Positions 15,995 to 25,536 of a stretch of DNA of 64,000 nt are shown here, piece by piece. The notes under the pieces were generated by a model, which had not been told where the DNA came from, made no database searches, and saw only the letters and a program-made list of their open reading frames with translations. A program made the position numbers and the translations under genes. The DNA comes from Turicibacter sanguinis (lineage in GTDB: Bacteria > Bacillota_I > Bacilli_A > MOL361 > Turicibacteraceae): positions 2,514,001 to 2,578,000 of the forward strand of contig NZ_CP053187.1 of NCBI RefSeq assembly GCF_013046825.1, in the 5' to 3' direction. Every line of letters begins with the position of its first letter. Position 1 is the stretch's first letter.

Positions 15995-17792
15995 ACCAAA
16001 TCGCGGACCAATGGCAGGAGCAGGGGCTCCGACTGAGAAAGCAAAAGACACGAAAAAAAGCGTCAAAAAACTTCTTCTATTTTGTCAACCTCATTATCTT
16101 TTAATAGCTTTCGCCCTTATTTTTTCGATTGTTGGAACCATTCTTACCCTGATTGGACCTGACAAATTAAGTGAAGTCACAGACCTTATTACAGCGGGTT
16201 TAATGACGGGAATTGATCTAGACGCTGTCGAAGATCTTTGCTTACTTCTTGTGTATATGTACGGAGCATCCTTCATTTTATCTTATTTTCAAGGATTTAT
16301 TATGAATACAGTCACACAAAAAGTGGCAAAGAGTTTAAGAACACAAATTTCAGAAAAAATCAATCGGTTACCACTCAGATACTTTGATTCAACAAGTTAT
16401 GGCGATATTTTAAGTCGTGTGACAAATGATGTCGATAGCATTGCGCAAACTTTGAATCAAAGCGTGGGGAATTTAGTATCTGCCATCACCTTATTTTTCG
16501 GCTCACTTTTCATGATGTTTATCACCAATGCATGGATGGCAATCACCGCCATTCTTTCAACCGTGATTGGTTTTATCTTAATGATGTTTATTATGTCAAA
16601 ATCACAAAAATATTTTATTAGACAACAACGTGATTTAGGATTAATGAATGGACATGTCGAAGAAATCTATTCAGGACACAACATTGTCAAAGTGTATAAT
16701 GATGAGGCAAAAGCGAAAGCAAAATTTGATGAGATTAATGAGGACTTATACGAAAGTGTTTGGCGTTCTCAATTTTTATCAGGATTAATGATGCCACTGA
16801 TGAGTTTTATTGGAAATTTTGGTTATGTGGCAGTATGTATTGTAGGAGCCTCTTTGGCGATGAATGAAGTCATCACCTTTGGGGTGATCGTAGCCTTTAT
16901 GGTTTATATTCGTCTGTTTACTCAACCACTATCACAAATTGCACAAGCAATGACGAGTTTACAACAGACGGCAGCGGCTAGTGAACGTGTTTTTGAGTTC
17001 TTAGAAGAACCTGAAATGCAACAAGAAAATGGAAAAATCAATGATTTTACTGTTAGTAAAGGGGAAGTCGAGTTTAAACACGTTCATTTCGGTTATCACG
17101 CAGATCGAACCATTATTAACGATTTTTCAGTGACAACAAAACCTGGACAAAAAGTTGCCATTGTGGGTCCAACCGGTGCTGGAAAAACGACGATGGTTAA
17201 TTTACTTATGAAGTTCTATGAAGCGAATTCAGGTGAAATTTTAATTGATGGGATGCCAATTAATCAGTTAACTCGTCACAATGTTCATGATTTGTTTGGG
17301 ATGGTGCTTCAAGATACATGGATTTTTGAAGGAACGATTCGTGAAAACATCGTGTATTCCATGAAAAATGTGTCAGATGAAGAGGTGGAGAAGGCATGTA
17401 AGGCCGTTGGCATTCACCATTTTATTAAAACATTACCGAAAGGATATGAGACGATTCTAAATGATAAGGCAAATTTATCAGCTGGACAAAAACAGCTAAT
17501 CACGATTGCCCGTGCGATGGTTGAAAATGCACCCCTTCTTATTTTAGATGAAGCCACAAGTTCGGTTGATACCCGTACTGAAATTCTCATTCAAGAGGCG
17601 ATGGATAAATTAATGAGAGGACGCACCTCATTTGTGATTGCGCATCGCTTGTCCACTATTAAAAATGCCAATCTCATTTTAGTGATGAATCATGGAGACA
17701 TTATTGAAAGTGGAACCCATGAACAACTCATGAAGCAAAACGGATTCTATGCTGAGCTTTATAACAGCCAGTTTGAGAAATTAGCTGAGTAA
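15987..17792 (+). CDS. ABC transporter, ATP-binding/permease subunit (heterodimer subunit 2)
   Basis: 601 residues. A charged, proline/glycine-rich N-terminal extension precedes six membrane segments and a nucleotide-binding domain. Walker A is GPTGAGKTT (about 394) and Walker B 'LLILDEATSSVD' (about 517) keeps the catalytic glutamate. The signature is LSAGQKQ (about 496), not LSGGQ. It complements subunit 1: one composite ATP site is canonical, while the other pairs an aspartate Walker B with this altered signature. The start codon lies within the end of subunit 1 (ATGAGTAG), so the two are translated together. Substrate unknown. Confidence 0.92.
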   Translation: MSRPNRGPMAGAGAPTEKAKDTKKSVKKLLLFCQPHYLLIAFALIFSIVGTILTLIGPDKLSEVTDLITAGLMTGIDLDAVEDLCLLLVYMYGASFILSYFQGFIMNTVTQKVAKSLRTQISEKINRLPLRYFDSTSYGDILSRVTNDVDSIAQTLNQSVGNLVSAITLFFGSLFMMFITNAWMAITAILSTVIGFILMMFIMSKSQKYFIRQQRDLGLMNGHVEEIYSGHNIVKVYNDEAKAKAKFDEINEDLYESVWRSQFLSGLMMPLMSFIGNFGYVAVCIVGASLAMNEVITFGVIVAFMVYIRLFTQPLSQIAQAMTSLQQTAAASERVFEFLEEPEMQQENGKINDFTVSKGEVEFKHVHFGYHADRTIINDFSVTTKPGQKVAIVGPTGAGKTTMVNLLMKFYEANSGEILIDGMPINQLTRHNVHDLFGMVLQDTWIFEGTIRENIVYSMKNVSDEEVEKACKAVGIHHFIKTLPKGYETILNDKANLSAGQKQLITIARAMVENAPLLILDEATSSVDTRTEILIQEAMDKLMRGRTSFVIAHRLSTIKNANLILVMNHGDIIESGTHEQLMKQNGFYAELYNSQFEKLAE

Positions 17793-17873
17793 AAATCGGC
17801 ATGAAAACAGTAATATCATTGGAGGAGTCCGTACCTTTTAATAGAGACCTCGATTAATCAATCGTTGTGACAA

Positions 17874-17914
17874 AAAAAATCCTTTGAACCACAAGGTGTT
17901 CAAAGGATTTTTAA
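17874..17914. terminator. Bidirectional terminator between ABC operon and lipoprotein gene
   Basis: AAAAATCCTTTGAAC/GTTCAAAGGATTTTT, a perfect 15-bp stem with an eight-base loop, ending exactly at the stop of the minus-strand gene. Confidence 0.9.
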
Positions 17915-18547
17915 TTATTTAGCAAAAACAGCGTCTAAAGCGTCAACTGCTTTTTGTACCTCTGCTTGTGCAAAAGCAGCTGCTTCATCATCACTTGCAT
18001 CCATATCTTCGTTAATGGCTCCTAACATCACTAAGAACACATAGTTATCGTAGCGTAACACTTGACAAGCCGAAACCTTAGCTAAGTTCATTGGATATTG
18101 CATGCTATCGTTAATTAAGTATTCTTGGTAAGCTTGTAAAGCAGCTTCAACGGCTTCAGCATTTCCTTCAGTGGCTTCAATTCCGATAAATAAGTCTGGG
18201 TGCATGCTGATCATCGGTTGTTCAGCAACGAATTGTGCCACGTATTCAGGATTAACTCCGTATACACTTTCTAATAAGTCAGCTGGAATAGCCGTGTTTG
18301 GAAGATAATCTTCACCATATACATCACGAACGGCTTCATAAGCATCCGCTAATTGACCTGTGACTTCAACTGTGATTTCACCTTCAATAAGACCGTCTTC
18401 TTCCACAACGTCATCTGTTTCAACTTCTGTTGTTTGATCAATCGCTGGTGTTTCTGGTTCTCCCGCAGGCGTTTGTTCTTTTGAGCTACAAGCTGTTAAA
18501 GCTCCAGCAGCCATCATAGCAACTAATAAATATTTAAAATTTTTCAT
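17915..18547 (-). CDS. DUF4358-type lipoprotein
   Basis: 210 residues. The signal peptide ends in a lipobox (LTAC, Cys20), then comes an acidic, proline/threonine-rich linker (about 22-60). A folded domain of about 145 residues follows, with the DUF4358 layout: a helix 'LADAYEAVRDVYG', then 'VYGV.PE.V..FVAEQPMISMHPDLFIGIEA', 'AYQEYLINDSMQYPMN' and a terminal helix. The unusually negative composition is striking. Anchored outside the cell membrane, function unknown; the family is common in Clostridia and Erysipelotrichia. TATAAT on the minus strand near 18600 is a likely -10 box. Confidence 0.75.
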   Translation of the reverse strand: MKNFKYLLVAMMAAGALTACSSKEQTPAGEPETPAIDQTTEVETDDVVEEDGLIEGEITVEVTGQLADAYEAVRDVYGEDYLPNTAIPADLLESVYGVNPEYVAQFVAEQPMISMHPDLFIGIEATEGNAEAVEAALQAYQEYLINDSMQYPMNLAKVSACQVLRYDNYVFLVMLGAINEDMDASDDEAAAFAQAEVQKAVDALDAVFAK

Positions 18548-18859
18548 AGTTTTACTCCTTTTTTCCCCTTGTTCGTACTTTAATGTTTAGTACACCCTTA
18601 TTATAACAAAATACGGCACGAGATTCTATGGAATATCTATGGAATTAAAAGTGTTTTGAGCGGTTAAATTCAGAAAAATTATAAAAAATGATCCTATCAT
18701 ATGATCTCCACTCAAAAAGCTTCATCACATTTAAACCTTGGAGGAGTCTACTTTTTTTACATTTTATTTAACGAGATGACAAAAAACGACAAAGATTAAA
18801 TCATTTTTGTGAGATAATAATCTCTTGTGTTTTGTTACTTATGAAAGGGGATGCTCTCG
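18548..18859. other. Divergent promoter region
   Basis: The region drives the lipoprotein gene leftward and the sensor kinase rightward. A TATAAT-like box is visible on the minus strand near 18600. AAAGGGG at 18844-18850 is the kinase ribosome binding site. Nothing else is recognised. Confidence 0.45.
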
Positions 18860-20830
18860 GTGTCAAATCAACTCCGCACTGATCAATCACTATCTAAAAT
18901 AGAAAATAGATTTTTCTGGGGAATTATTTTAATATCCGTTTTACTATCTATTTATTTAATTACTACTATGTTGTTCTATCAATCATTAGATAAACTCTCG
19001 TTGATTTCAGCTATTAACTTTATTAGGCATTTTAACTTTATCCTTTCCGTTTTAGCCGTTGCGAGTTGTTTGATGTCCTATAACCGTTCAAAAAAAGAAA
19101 ATATCTTTATTATCGCCCTAATGTACCTAGGATTATCAACGGGTATTTTATTTGGGCAAGTTGATTATTTAACCTTTTTATCGAATGAACTGGTTATTAC
19201 TAACTATATCACCGTATCAGCCTCATTATTAAGGATTGGAATTTTACTGATTGTGCTTCAAAAAAATTCTAAATTAAAACAGTTGATACTCAGTCATAAA
19301 AAAAAGTCGATTTTATTTGTCATCTTATTTACCATGATTTTTGGCTTTATCGAGCGAATAGTTAATTCTTATGGTATTCTAAATGGTAACTTCTTCTTTA
19401 TCGACTATAATTTATTTTTATTTATTTGCTATACGAGCGTTTCAATCCATCTCTTCATGTCTGGATTTAAAGAAAAAGATTATCTATTTCCTATCTTAAG
19501 TTCTAGTATTTTTATGTTAGCCCTTAAAGCCCTTTATGCCATCATTGCTTTAAATGGCTCAGTTCAACTTTCTTTAAACGTTAAATTGATGTCAGTGGCC
19601 ATTACCTATATTGGTTTTTTAATTGTGATTGCCGGTAATTTTGTTGACTTATTTTTATCAAGTTTACGAATCAAATTGTTAAATAATAAGCTTACGTTAT
19701 TTTATAAACTAACAGATGATAATAAACACAGTTATATGTTTTTAATGGATGAACAATTGAACATCTTGTACGCGAACAAAAAAATGCAAGAATACTACCA
19801 TGAAACAGACCTACATCGTCTAAATCAAATTCTTCCCCCTTATATGTTAGCTCACGAAAAAAAACATCTGATCAGACAACACCTTAATCAAACCGGAAAA
19901 TGGCGTGGGAGTCTAAATGTCGACTTAAATAATGTAAAACGAACAGTTGATTGTAGTATTCAAGTCATCACCGAAAATGATGGCAAAAAAGAAATAGCGG
20001 TCACCTATTTTGACAAATCAAAAGAACTCGAACTCGAAAAGTTAAAGGTCTATGATCACGAAAAAACTCAATTTATTTCAAATCTTTCTCATGAATTAAA
20101 AACGCCATTAAATGTCTTTTGTTCAGTCATTCAGTTACTAAATCAAATGGTGAACGTTAATGATGAAAAATTCAAACAAATTTATTTAAAATATCGTACC
20201 TCACTCGATGTCAGTGGAAAAAGGATGACGAAGCTTGTTAATAACTTAATGGATATTTCAAAAATAGAGATGAATACATTAGTCCCTCATTTTCATAATT
20301 ATCAGGTTATCCAGTTACTACAAGATGTTACGGCTATCATATCAGCTCATCCGTGCTGTGAATCCGTCTCCATCAAGTTTCAAACAGACATCAATCAGCA
20401 TCTATTAAAATGTGATGGTTCGATGATTGAGCGAATTCTATGTAATCTTTTATCGAATGCCATTAAGTTTTCTTCGCCATCCACTACGATTACAGTGCGA
20501 ACCCTGATAGAGGAGGAATGGTTTGTTTTAGAAGTGCAAGATGAAGGGATTGGGATTACCGCCATCGACCAATCGCTCATTTTTGAACGATTTGTGCAAG
20601 TCGATAAATCATTGACACGAATTAATGAAGGCATTGGGATGGGACTTTATATGGTGAAGAGCCTTGTTAGTCTACATGGCGGAAAAATCGAATTAGAAAG
20701 TGCTGCACACAAAGGAAGTACCTTTAAAATCTTATTACCGAATCTCTGCTTACCTGATACCCCATGCAAATCATATGAACCTGACACCTATAAAATTGAG
20801 TTAGAACTTGCAGATATTAAAAAATCATAA
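18860..20830 (+). CDS. Orphan membrane sensor histidine kinase (MASE3-like input, PAS, HisKA, HATPase)
   Basis: 656 residues from GTG 18860, nine bases after AAAGGGG; the ATG at 18851 abuts the ribosome binding site and is less likely. Seven or eight membrane segments (about 10-270) resemble a MASE-type integral sensor. A PAS-like segment (about 285-395) is followed by the phospho-acceptor motif SHELKTPLN (His near 410). The ATPase domain has the N box ('[13 protein letters not shown]'), G1 'DEGIGI' and G2 '[10 protein letters not shown]'. No response-regulator gene is adjacent, so the partner is encoded elsewhere. A perfect 18-bp terminator ends the transcript. Confidence 0.88.
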   Translation: MSNQLRTDQSLSKIENRFFWGIILISVLLSIYLITTMLFYQSLDKLSLISAINFIRHFNFILSVLAVASCLMSYNRSKKENIFIIALMYLGLSTGILFGQVDYLTFLSNELVITNYITVSASLLRIGILLIVLQKNSKLKQLILSHKKKSILFVILFTMIFGFIERIVNSYGILNGNFFFIDYNLFLFICYTSVSIHLFMSGFKEKDYLFPILSSSIFMLALKALYAIIALNGSVQLSLNVKLMSVAITYIGFLIVIAGNFVDLFLSSLRIKLLNNKLTLFYKLTDDNKHSYMFLMDEQLNILYANKKMQEYYHETDLHRLNQILPPYMLAHEKKHLIRQHLNQTGKWRGSLNVDLNNVKRTVDCSIQVITENDGKKEIAVTYFDKSKELELEKLKVYDHEKTQFISNLSHELKTPLNVFCSVIQLLNQMVNVNDEKFKQIYLKYRTSLDVSGKRMTKLVNNLMDISKIEMNTLVPHFHNYQVIQLLQDVTAIISAHPCCESVSIKFQTDINQHLLKCDGSMIERILCNLLSNAIKFSSPSTTITVRTLIEEEWFVLEVQDEGIGITAIDQSLIFERFVQVDKSLTRINEGIGMGLYMVKSLVSLHGGKIELESAAHKGSTFKILLPNLCLPDTPCKSYEPDTYKIELELADIKKS

Positions 20831-20831
20831 C

Positions 20832-20874
20832 GTTAAAAAGGGATGAGCCTCTTATTGGCTCATCCCTTTTTAAC
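20832..20874 (+). terminator. Intrinsic terminator
   Basis: A perfect 18-bp stem (GTTAAAAAGGGATGAGCC and its complement) with a seven-base loop. Confidence 0.9.
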
Positions 20875-20952
20875 GATCCCCTTATTATTTATCATATCTC
20901 CGCCAAAATGACTCAAACTAATTCAGACAACAATTCTGAAGGAAGTGAAGAT

Positions 20953-22971
20953 ATGACGAAACAAGCCAATCATTTAATACATGAAAAATCCCCCTATCTC
21001 TTACAGCATGCCTATAATCCTGTCAACTGGTATCCTTGGAATGATGAAGCCTTTACCAAAGCAAAAGAAGAAGACAAACCCATTTTTTTAAGCATCGGGT
21101 ACTCAACTTGTCATTGGTGTCATGTCATGGAGCATGAATCTTTTGAAGATGAGGACGTTGCAACCTATTTAAATGAACACTTTATCTCGATTAAAGTGGA
21201 TCGTGAAGAAAGACCCGATATCGATACGGTTTATATGAGTATTTGCCAAGCTTTAACCGGACAAGGGGGATGGCCACTCACCATTTTCATGACACCGACT
21301 CAACAAGCTTTTTATGCGGGAACTTATTTTCCAAAAACAAGCCGCTATGGCCGACCAGGATTTCTCGATGTTTTAAAAACCATTGACTTCAATTGGAATC
21401 ATCATCGAGCTAAAGTAACGGACATTACCAAACAGATTGAATCTCACTTCAAAGACCTAGAAGGAATAGAGACTGAAGGGGATTCTTTATCCATGACCAT
21501 TATTCAAAACGGGGTCAATCAGCTAAAGCAAAGCTATGATCCACGATTTGGTGGCTTTGGAACCGCACCAAAATTTCCGACGCCGCACAAACTCATGTTT
21601 TTGCTTCGTTATGATGAACAAACAAAGGACAAGTCTGTCCAAGACATGGTGACTCAAACACTCGATCACATGTACAAAGGTGGAATTTTTGATCATCTTG
21701 GGTATGGCTTTTCACGTTATTCAACGGATGAAATCTGGCTCGTTCCTCATTTTGAGAAAATGCTATACGATAATGCGCTTCTTATGATTAGTTATACTGA
21801 AGCCTATCAAGTGACGCGTGAACCTCGTTACCTAAGTATTGCGATGCAAACCGCAGAGTATGTCTTAACTCAATTAACTAGTCCTGAAGGTGGATTTTAT
21901 TGTGCAGAAGATGCGGATAGTGAAGGGGAAGAAGGTAAATTCTATGTCTTCACGCCAGCAGAAATCATCCAGATTCTAGGACCTGAAAAGGGACACTGGT
22001 TTAATGAGTTTTATAATGTCACAGAAGAGGGGAACTTTGAAGGAAAAAATATCTTAAATCGACTACATCATAAAAAACTAGAACTAGACATCAAAGAACT
22101 AGAGGCCTGCCGTGAAACATTACTCACCTACCGATTAGAACGAACACATCTTCATAAAGACGATAAAATCTTAACCTCTTGGAATGGCTTAATGATTGCC
22201 GCCTTTGCTAAACTCTATGGGCAAACACAAAAGATGATTTACTTAGATGCCGCCTCAAAAGCTGTCATCTTTATTAAACAACACCTCTTTGATGAAACAC
22301 GACTCTTAGCGAGATACCGAGAAGGGGAGAGTCATTTTAAAGCTTATCTTGATGACTATGCCTTCTTGTCATACGGATTAATCGAACTCCATCAAAGTAC
22401 CGCAGAAGTGGAGTATTTAGAACTAGCGATTCAATTAAACAAAGAGATGTTAGACTTATTCAAAGATGAAGCGGGTGGATTTTATCTAACGGGACATGAT
22501 GCTGAAACCTTAATGCTAAGACCAAAAGAGTTATATGATGGAGCTATGCCATCTGGTAATTCAGTCGCCGCATACAATCTCATTCGTCTAGCCAAACTCA
22601 CAGGTGATACCTTATTTGAAACAGAAGCTGAAAAACAAATTCAGTACCTAGCCAAACAAGTGAAGCACTATGAAATGAATCATACCTTCTACTTAATCGC
22701 TGCTTTATTCGCGCTAAGTGACACCAAAGAACTCATGATCACCGTGCCAAAACAAGAACAAATTAAAGAGATTCTCAAACAACTGAATGAAACACCTCAC
22801 TTTAATACCACCCTTTTATTTAAGACACCTGAAAATCAAACCCAACTCTCAAAACTCGCACCATACACAAAAGACTACCCAATCGTTGATCAACCAACGT
22901 ACTATCTTTGTTCAAATGGGACTTGTCAGGCCCCAACCTCATCCTTAGAAAGTCTAAAAAACATTCTTTAA
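20953..22971 (+). CDS. Thioredoxin-domain (DUF255/YyaL, SSP411 family) protein
   Basis: 672 residues from the ATG at 20953, behind GAAGGAAGTGAAG; the frame upstream to 20908 has no family support. It opens with the family signature '[19 protein letters not shown]' and a thioredoxin-like domain whose CxxC is C53-H-W-C56. This is followed by '[12 protein letters not shown]' and 'GQGGWPLT'. The remaining ~480 residues form an (alpha/alpha)6-barrel typical of glycosidase/epimerase-like proteins, with [12 protein letters not shown] and '[11 protein letters not shown]' motifs. Length and order match Bacillus YyaL. The role is unclear; thiol or carbohydrate metabolism has been proposed for the family. 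Confidence 0.9.
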   Translation: MTKQANHLIHEKSPYLLQHAYNPVNWYPWNDEAFTKAKEEDKPIFLSIGYSTCHWCHVMEHESFEDEDVATYLNEHFISIKVDREERPDIDTVYMSICQALTGQGGWPLTIFMTPTQQAFYAGTYFPKTSRYGRPGFLDVLKTIDFNWNHHRAKVTDITKQIESHFKDLEGIETEGDSLSMTIIQNGVNQLKQSYDPRFGGFGTAPKFPTPHKLMFLLRYDEQTKDKSVQDMVTQTLDHMYKGGIFDHLGYGFSRYSTDEIWLVPHFEKMLYDNALLMISYTEAYQVTREPRYLSIAMQTAEYVLTQLTSPEGGFYCAEDADSEGEEGKFYVFTPAEIIQILGPEKGHWFNEFYNVTEEGNFEGKNILNRLHHKKLELDIKELEACRETLLTYRLERTHLHKDDKILTSWNGLMIAAFAKLYGQTQKMIYLDAASKAVIFIKQHLFDETRLLARYREGESHFKAYLDDYAFLSYGLIELHQSTAEVEYLELAIQLNKEMLDLFKDEAGGFYLTGHDAETLMLRPKELYDGAMPSGNSVAAYNLIRLAKLTGDTLFETEAEKQIQYLAKQVKHYEMNHTFYLIAALFALSDTKELMITVPKQEQIKEILKQLNETPHFNTTLLFKTPENQTQLSKLAPYTKDYPIVDQPTYYLCSNGTCQAPTSSLESLKNIL

Positions 22972-22973
22972 TC

Positions 22974-23011
22974 AAAAAGGTGATTTCCAAGTGTTTGGAA
23001 ATCACCTTTTT
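22974..23011 (+). terminator. Intrinsic terminator
   Basis: AAAAAGGTGATTTCCAA and TTGGAAATCACCTTTTT arms around a four-base loop, three bases after the YyaL-family stop. Confidence 0.92.
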
Positions 23012-23326
23012 AGAAAATGTCTAAAAAGACAAATAAAAAAACAAAAATTTGAAACTCTTGATGGCCAAGAACGAAGAGTTTACAAAATGTTTAAAATTCA
23101 TATTCCTTCGCCTAGATGGAGAATTAGAAACCTTAATTCTAGCTGACTTAAAGCAATTACAACTTGATGATATTCCTAATTTATAACTCGCAATCAAAGA
23201 ACATTTTATTTGACAATCTATTAAAATTTGAATTTAATATTCTTGATTCTATAATATAATTGGCAATGAATAAAATGACTTCTCTTGCTTACAATATAAT
23301 TATACTTCAGGTAAGGAGAACATTGG
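23012..23326 (+). other. Intergenic region with the DUF421 gene promoter
   Basis: A 41-codon frame (23061-23186) without a ribosome binding site may be a gene remnant but is not recognisable. TTGAAT (23228-23233), 16 bases, TATAAT (23250-23255) forms a promoter for the DUF421 gene. AAGGAGA at 23313-23319 is its ribosome binding site. Confidence 0.5.
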
Positions 23327-23413
23327 ATGATGTATGGTAGTATATTTGTTAGCACGATAGTTAAAGGTATTTTAATATATATTTTAGCATTATTTCTCAG
23401 TAAATTAATTGGC

Positions 23414-23452
23414 TGAATCTAAGTCAATATTTTGGACACAAAAAAGTTAAGT
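23414..23452 (+). repeat. Left inverted end of the IS3 element
   Basis: It begins TGAATCTA and contains TGGACACA and AGTTAAGT. Its inner half is the near-perfect inverse of 24631-24650. Confidence 0.8.
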
Positions 23453-23454
23453 TT

Positions 23455-24264
23455 TTAAGCCACTTGTCGAGCAAGTTGCTCACATTCTTCAGGTGTTAAA
23501 TAATTAATCGATCCATGCATTCGTTTTCGATTGTACCAGCCCTCTATATATTGAAACAAAGCGATTCTAGCCTGTTCAAATGTAACATATGTTGTTTGAT
23601 ACACTTCTTCTTTCTTTAGAGTGGCATGGAAAGATTCGATACAAGCATTATCGTAAGGACATCCTTTACGACTAAAAGACTGGATGATGTTAAAGTCTAA
23701 AGTTAAGTCTTTAAACTCTTGGCTGGTATACTGCGATCCTAAATCAGTATGGAGAATAATCTCACCTTTAGGTTTTTGAGAAAAATAAGCATTCTTTAAA
23801 GCTTTGACGATAATATCCGTTGTCATTTGTTTAGAAAAGTGATAACCAATAATTTTTTTAGAATGTAAATCCATGACTGATGCTAGGTAGCACCAACCTT
23901 CTTCTTGAACGTGAATATAAGTAATATCCGATACCCATTTTTGGTTAATTGAGTTGGTCGAAAAATCCTGTTCTAGAATGTTTTCACGTTCTAAAACAAG
24001 TTCTTTAGATTGCTTATAAGGGGTATATTTCTTTTGAATAATAGAAGCTAAGCCTGCTGATTTCATTAATCGTTGGACACGCTTTAAGCTAACAGATAAT
24101 CCTTCTTTAATCAACTGACGGTGTATCTTAATAGCACCATATCGACGCTTACTTTCAAAATAAATTTCCTTAATACGTTTAAGCAATTGTTCGTTCTCGT
24201 ACTTCCATTTAGATTCCGTTTGATGCTTAGATTGATAATAGGTACTTCTTGGAACATATAACAC
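23455..24264 (-). CDS. IS3-family transposase OrfB (DDE integrase domain)
   Basis: The rve-type integrase core has all three catalytic acidic residues: Asp in 'WVSDITYIH', Asp in 'ILHTDLGSQYTS' and Glu in 'NACIESFHATLKKE'. An HTH_21-like N-terminal part ('RRYGAIKIHRQLIKEGL') precedes it. The frame is open far upstream of the ATG at 24264, through 'EQHREEYDIKQLCKVLYV', back to the -1 frameshift site at 24360-24366. The functional product is therefore probably the OrfA-OrfB fusion made by ribosomal slippage. The stop is 41 bases from the IS end. Confidence 0.92.
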   Translation of the reverse strand: MLYVPRSTYYQSKHQTESKWKYENEQLLKRIKEIYFESKRRYGAIKIHRQLIKEGLSVSLKRVQRLMKSAGLASIIQKKYTPYKQSKELVLERENILEQDFSTNSINQKWVSDITYIHVQEEGWCYLASVMDLHSKKIIGYHFSKQMTTDIIVKALKNAYFSQKPKGEIILHTDLGSQYTSQEFKDLTLDFNIIQSFSRKGCPYDNACIESFHATLKKEEVYQTTYVTFEQARIALFQYIEGWYNRKRMHGSINYLTPEECEQLARQVA

Positions 24265-24332
24265 CTTACAAAGTTGTTTAATATCGTATTCTTCTCGGTG
24301 TTGCTCGATAAAGTGACATAATTCAGATTGGC

Positions 24333-24593
24333 TTACCTTCTCGCGAATATGGTCATAGCCTTTTTTAAAATCTCATTCTCCTCTTGTAAACGTAACATTT
24401 CTTGCTTCATACGTTTAATGTCCTCTAGGGTAATCTCTGTATCATCTATTGAGGCAATTGGAGAAATCTGTTTAATCCATTTGTAAATTGTTACTTCTGA
24501 AACACCATATTCACGACTTAGATCTTTAACTGAACGCCCAGTTTTATAAAGTTCAACAATCATTGATTTAAATTCAGAATTATATTTTTTCAT
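24333..24593 (-). CDS. IS3-family transposase OrfA (helix-turn-helix)
   Basis: 86 residues. The N-terminal HTH_Tnp_1 domain ('KYNSEFKSMIVELYKTGRS', 'REYGVSEVTIYKWIK') binds the IS ends. A leucine-zipper-like C-terminus (about 57-76) mediates multimerisation. Near the 3' end the codons TTA AAA AAG contain the slippery heptamer A-AAA-AAG (24366-24360), at which ribosomes can shift to -1 and enter the OrfB frame. OrfA itself ends at 24333. Confidence 0.92.
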   Translation of the reverse strand: MKKYNSEFKSMIVELYKTGRSVKDLSREYGVSEVTIYKWIKQISPIASIDDTEITLEDIKRMKQEMLRLQEENEILKKAMTIFARR

Positions 24594-24630
24594 ATCGACA
24601 CATCCTTTAATTATTAAGTCTATTGTAACG

Positions 24631-24669
24631 ACTTAACTTAAATGTGTCCATATGACTATACTAGCACCA
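24631..24669 (+). repeat. Right inverted end of the IS3 element
   Basis: ACTTAACTTAAATGTGTCCA followed by a 19-base outer part ending CTAGCACCA. Confidence 0.8.
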
Positions 24670-25451
24670 GGCGTTAAGATTATTTCACAAATGAATTTCT
24701 TTGATTTTATAGTAGGGATTTCTTTTGGTTCGATAATTGCCAAAATTATAATTGATAAAGATCATGTGGTTTTTTCAGGAATTATAGCATTAATAATCTT
24801 TACATTGTTAACGATATCAACTAGTTATTTAAATTTAAAAAGTTATGCAGCCAGAAGGATAATAAATGCTAAAACTTTGATATTAGTTGAGAATGGCCGC
24901 ATTGTTGATAAAAATATGAGAAAGCTTAGGCTTACAATAAATGAACTCATGATGAAGTTAAGAGAAAAGGATGTTTTCGCTTTAGAGGATGTACAATTTG
25001 CAATAATGGAGAGTAATGGCCAATTGTCAGTTTTAATAAAAGCTAATAAAAAACCTGTCACGCCAGATGATTTGGATTTAAAGGTCGAGAGCGTTTCTTT
25101 AGTAAATGATATTATAATTGATGGAAAACTCATTGATAAGAATCTTGAAATGGCCAATATAAATAAAAAATGGCTACAATCTGAACTTAACCGGAAAAAT
25201 ATACATAAGATTGAAGATGTTTTTTATGTAGGAATAGACCAAAATAAAAAATTAGCTATTTCAGTAAGATATCCGGATGATTTTAATTCTAAAAATAAGT
25301 TTAATCTAGAATAAATCTTGAATAAAAAACAAATAGAGCAGTCAATAAAAATATATAGAATGTAATTTCTCCTAAAGCTGACTATTTTCTAACTGTGATT
25401 AACAGTAGAAGAAGCATTAGAACTGTTGTCAATTGAATATGCAAATCTAAC

Positions 25452-25507
25452 AAAGATTAATCTCAATATAGCAACTACTTGCTATACTCAGATTAATCTT
25501 TTTGTTT
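25452..25507 (+). terminator. Intrinsic terminator downstream of the DUF421 gene
   Basis: AAAGATTAATCT and AGATTAATCTTT arms with an inner ATAGCAA/TTGCTAT stem, then TTTTTG. Confidence 0.85.
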
Positions 25508-25536
25508 TGATTCCATTTTCTATAACAGTTATTTAA

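Larger units (their letters stand above)
23414..24669 (-). mobile_element. IS3-family (IS150-like) insertion sequence, 1256 bp
   Basis: The borders are TG at 23414 and CA at 24669. The two 39-base ends align without gaps when one is reversed; the inner 20 bases (TGGACACA...AGTTAAGT, 23433-23452 and 24631-24650) match at 17 of 20. The element is flanked by the direct repeat GGC (23411-23413 and 24670-24672), consistent with the 3-bp target duplication of IS3 elements. Both transposase frames look intact, so it may be active. Confidence 0.88.
23327..25314 (+). pseudogene. DUF421 (YetF/YcaP-type) membrane protein gene, split by an IS3 element
   Basis: The first 29 codons (23327-23413) encode a membrane segment ending 'LFLSKLIG'. 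The gene resumes at 24673 with 'VKIISQMNFFDFIVGISFGS', the conserved DUF421 turn and second membrane segment, then a third segment and the cytoplasmic domain ('LILVENGRIVDKNMRKLRLT' and 'LEDVQFAIMESNGQLSVLIK'). Removing bases 23414-24672 restores one frame of 242 residues, the normal family length. As it stands the 5' piece runs into a TGA at the IS border. An ATG at 24652 inside the IS end could drive a shortened product. Relatives are often linked to sporulation or envelope functions, exact role unknown. Confidence 0.88.

Noticed and set aside
23061-23186. 41-codon frame upstream of the DUF421 gene
   Set aside because: No ribosome binding site or identifiable family; too short to call.
23433-24650. 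Placing the IS3 borders at the obvious TGGACACA/TGTGTCCA repeats
   Set aside because: No target duplication and the DUF421 frame is not restored. Moving 19 bases outward on both sides gives TG...CA ends, a GGC duplication and perfect frame restoration.
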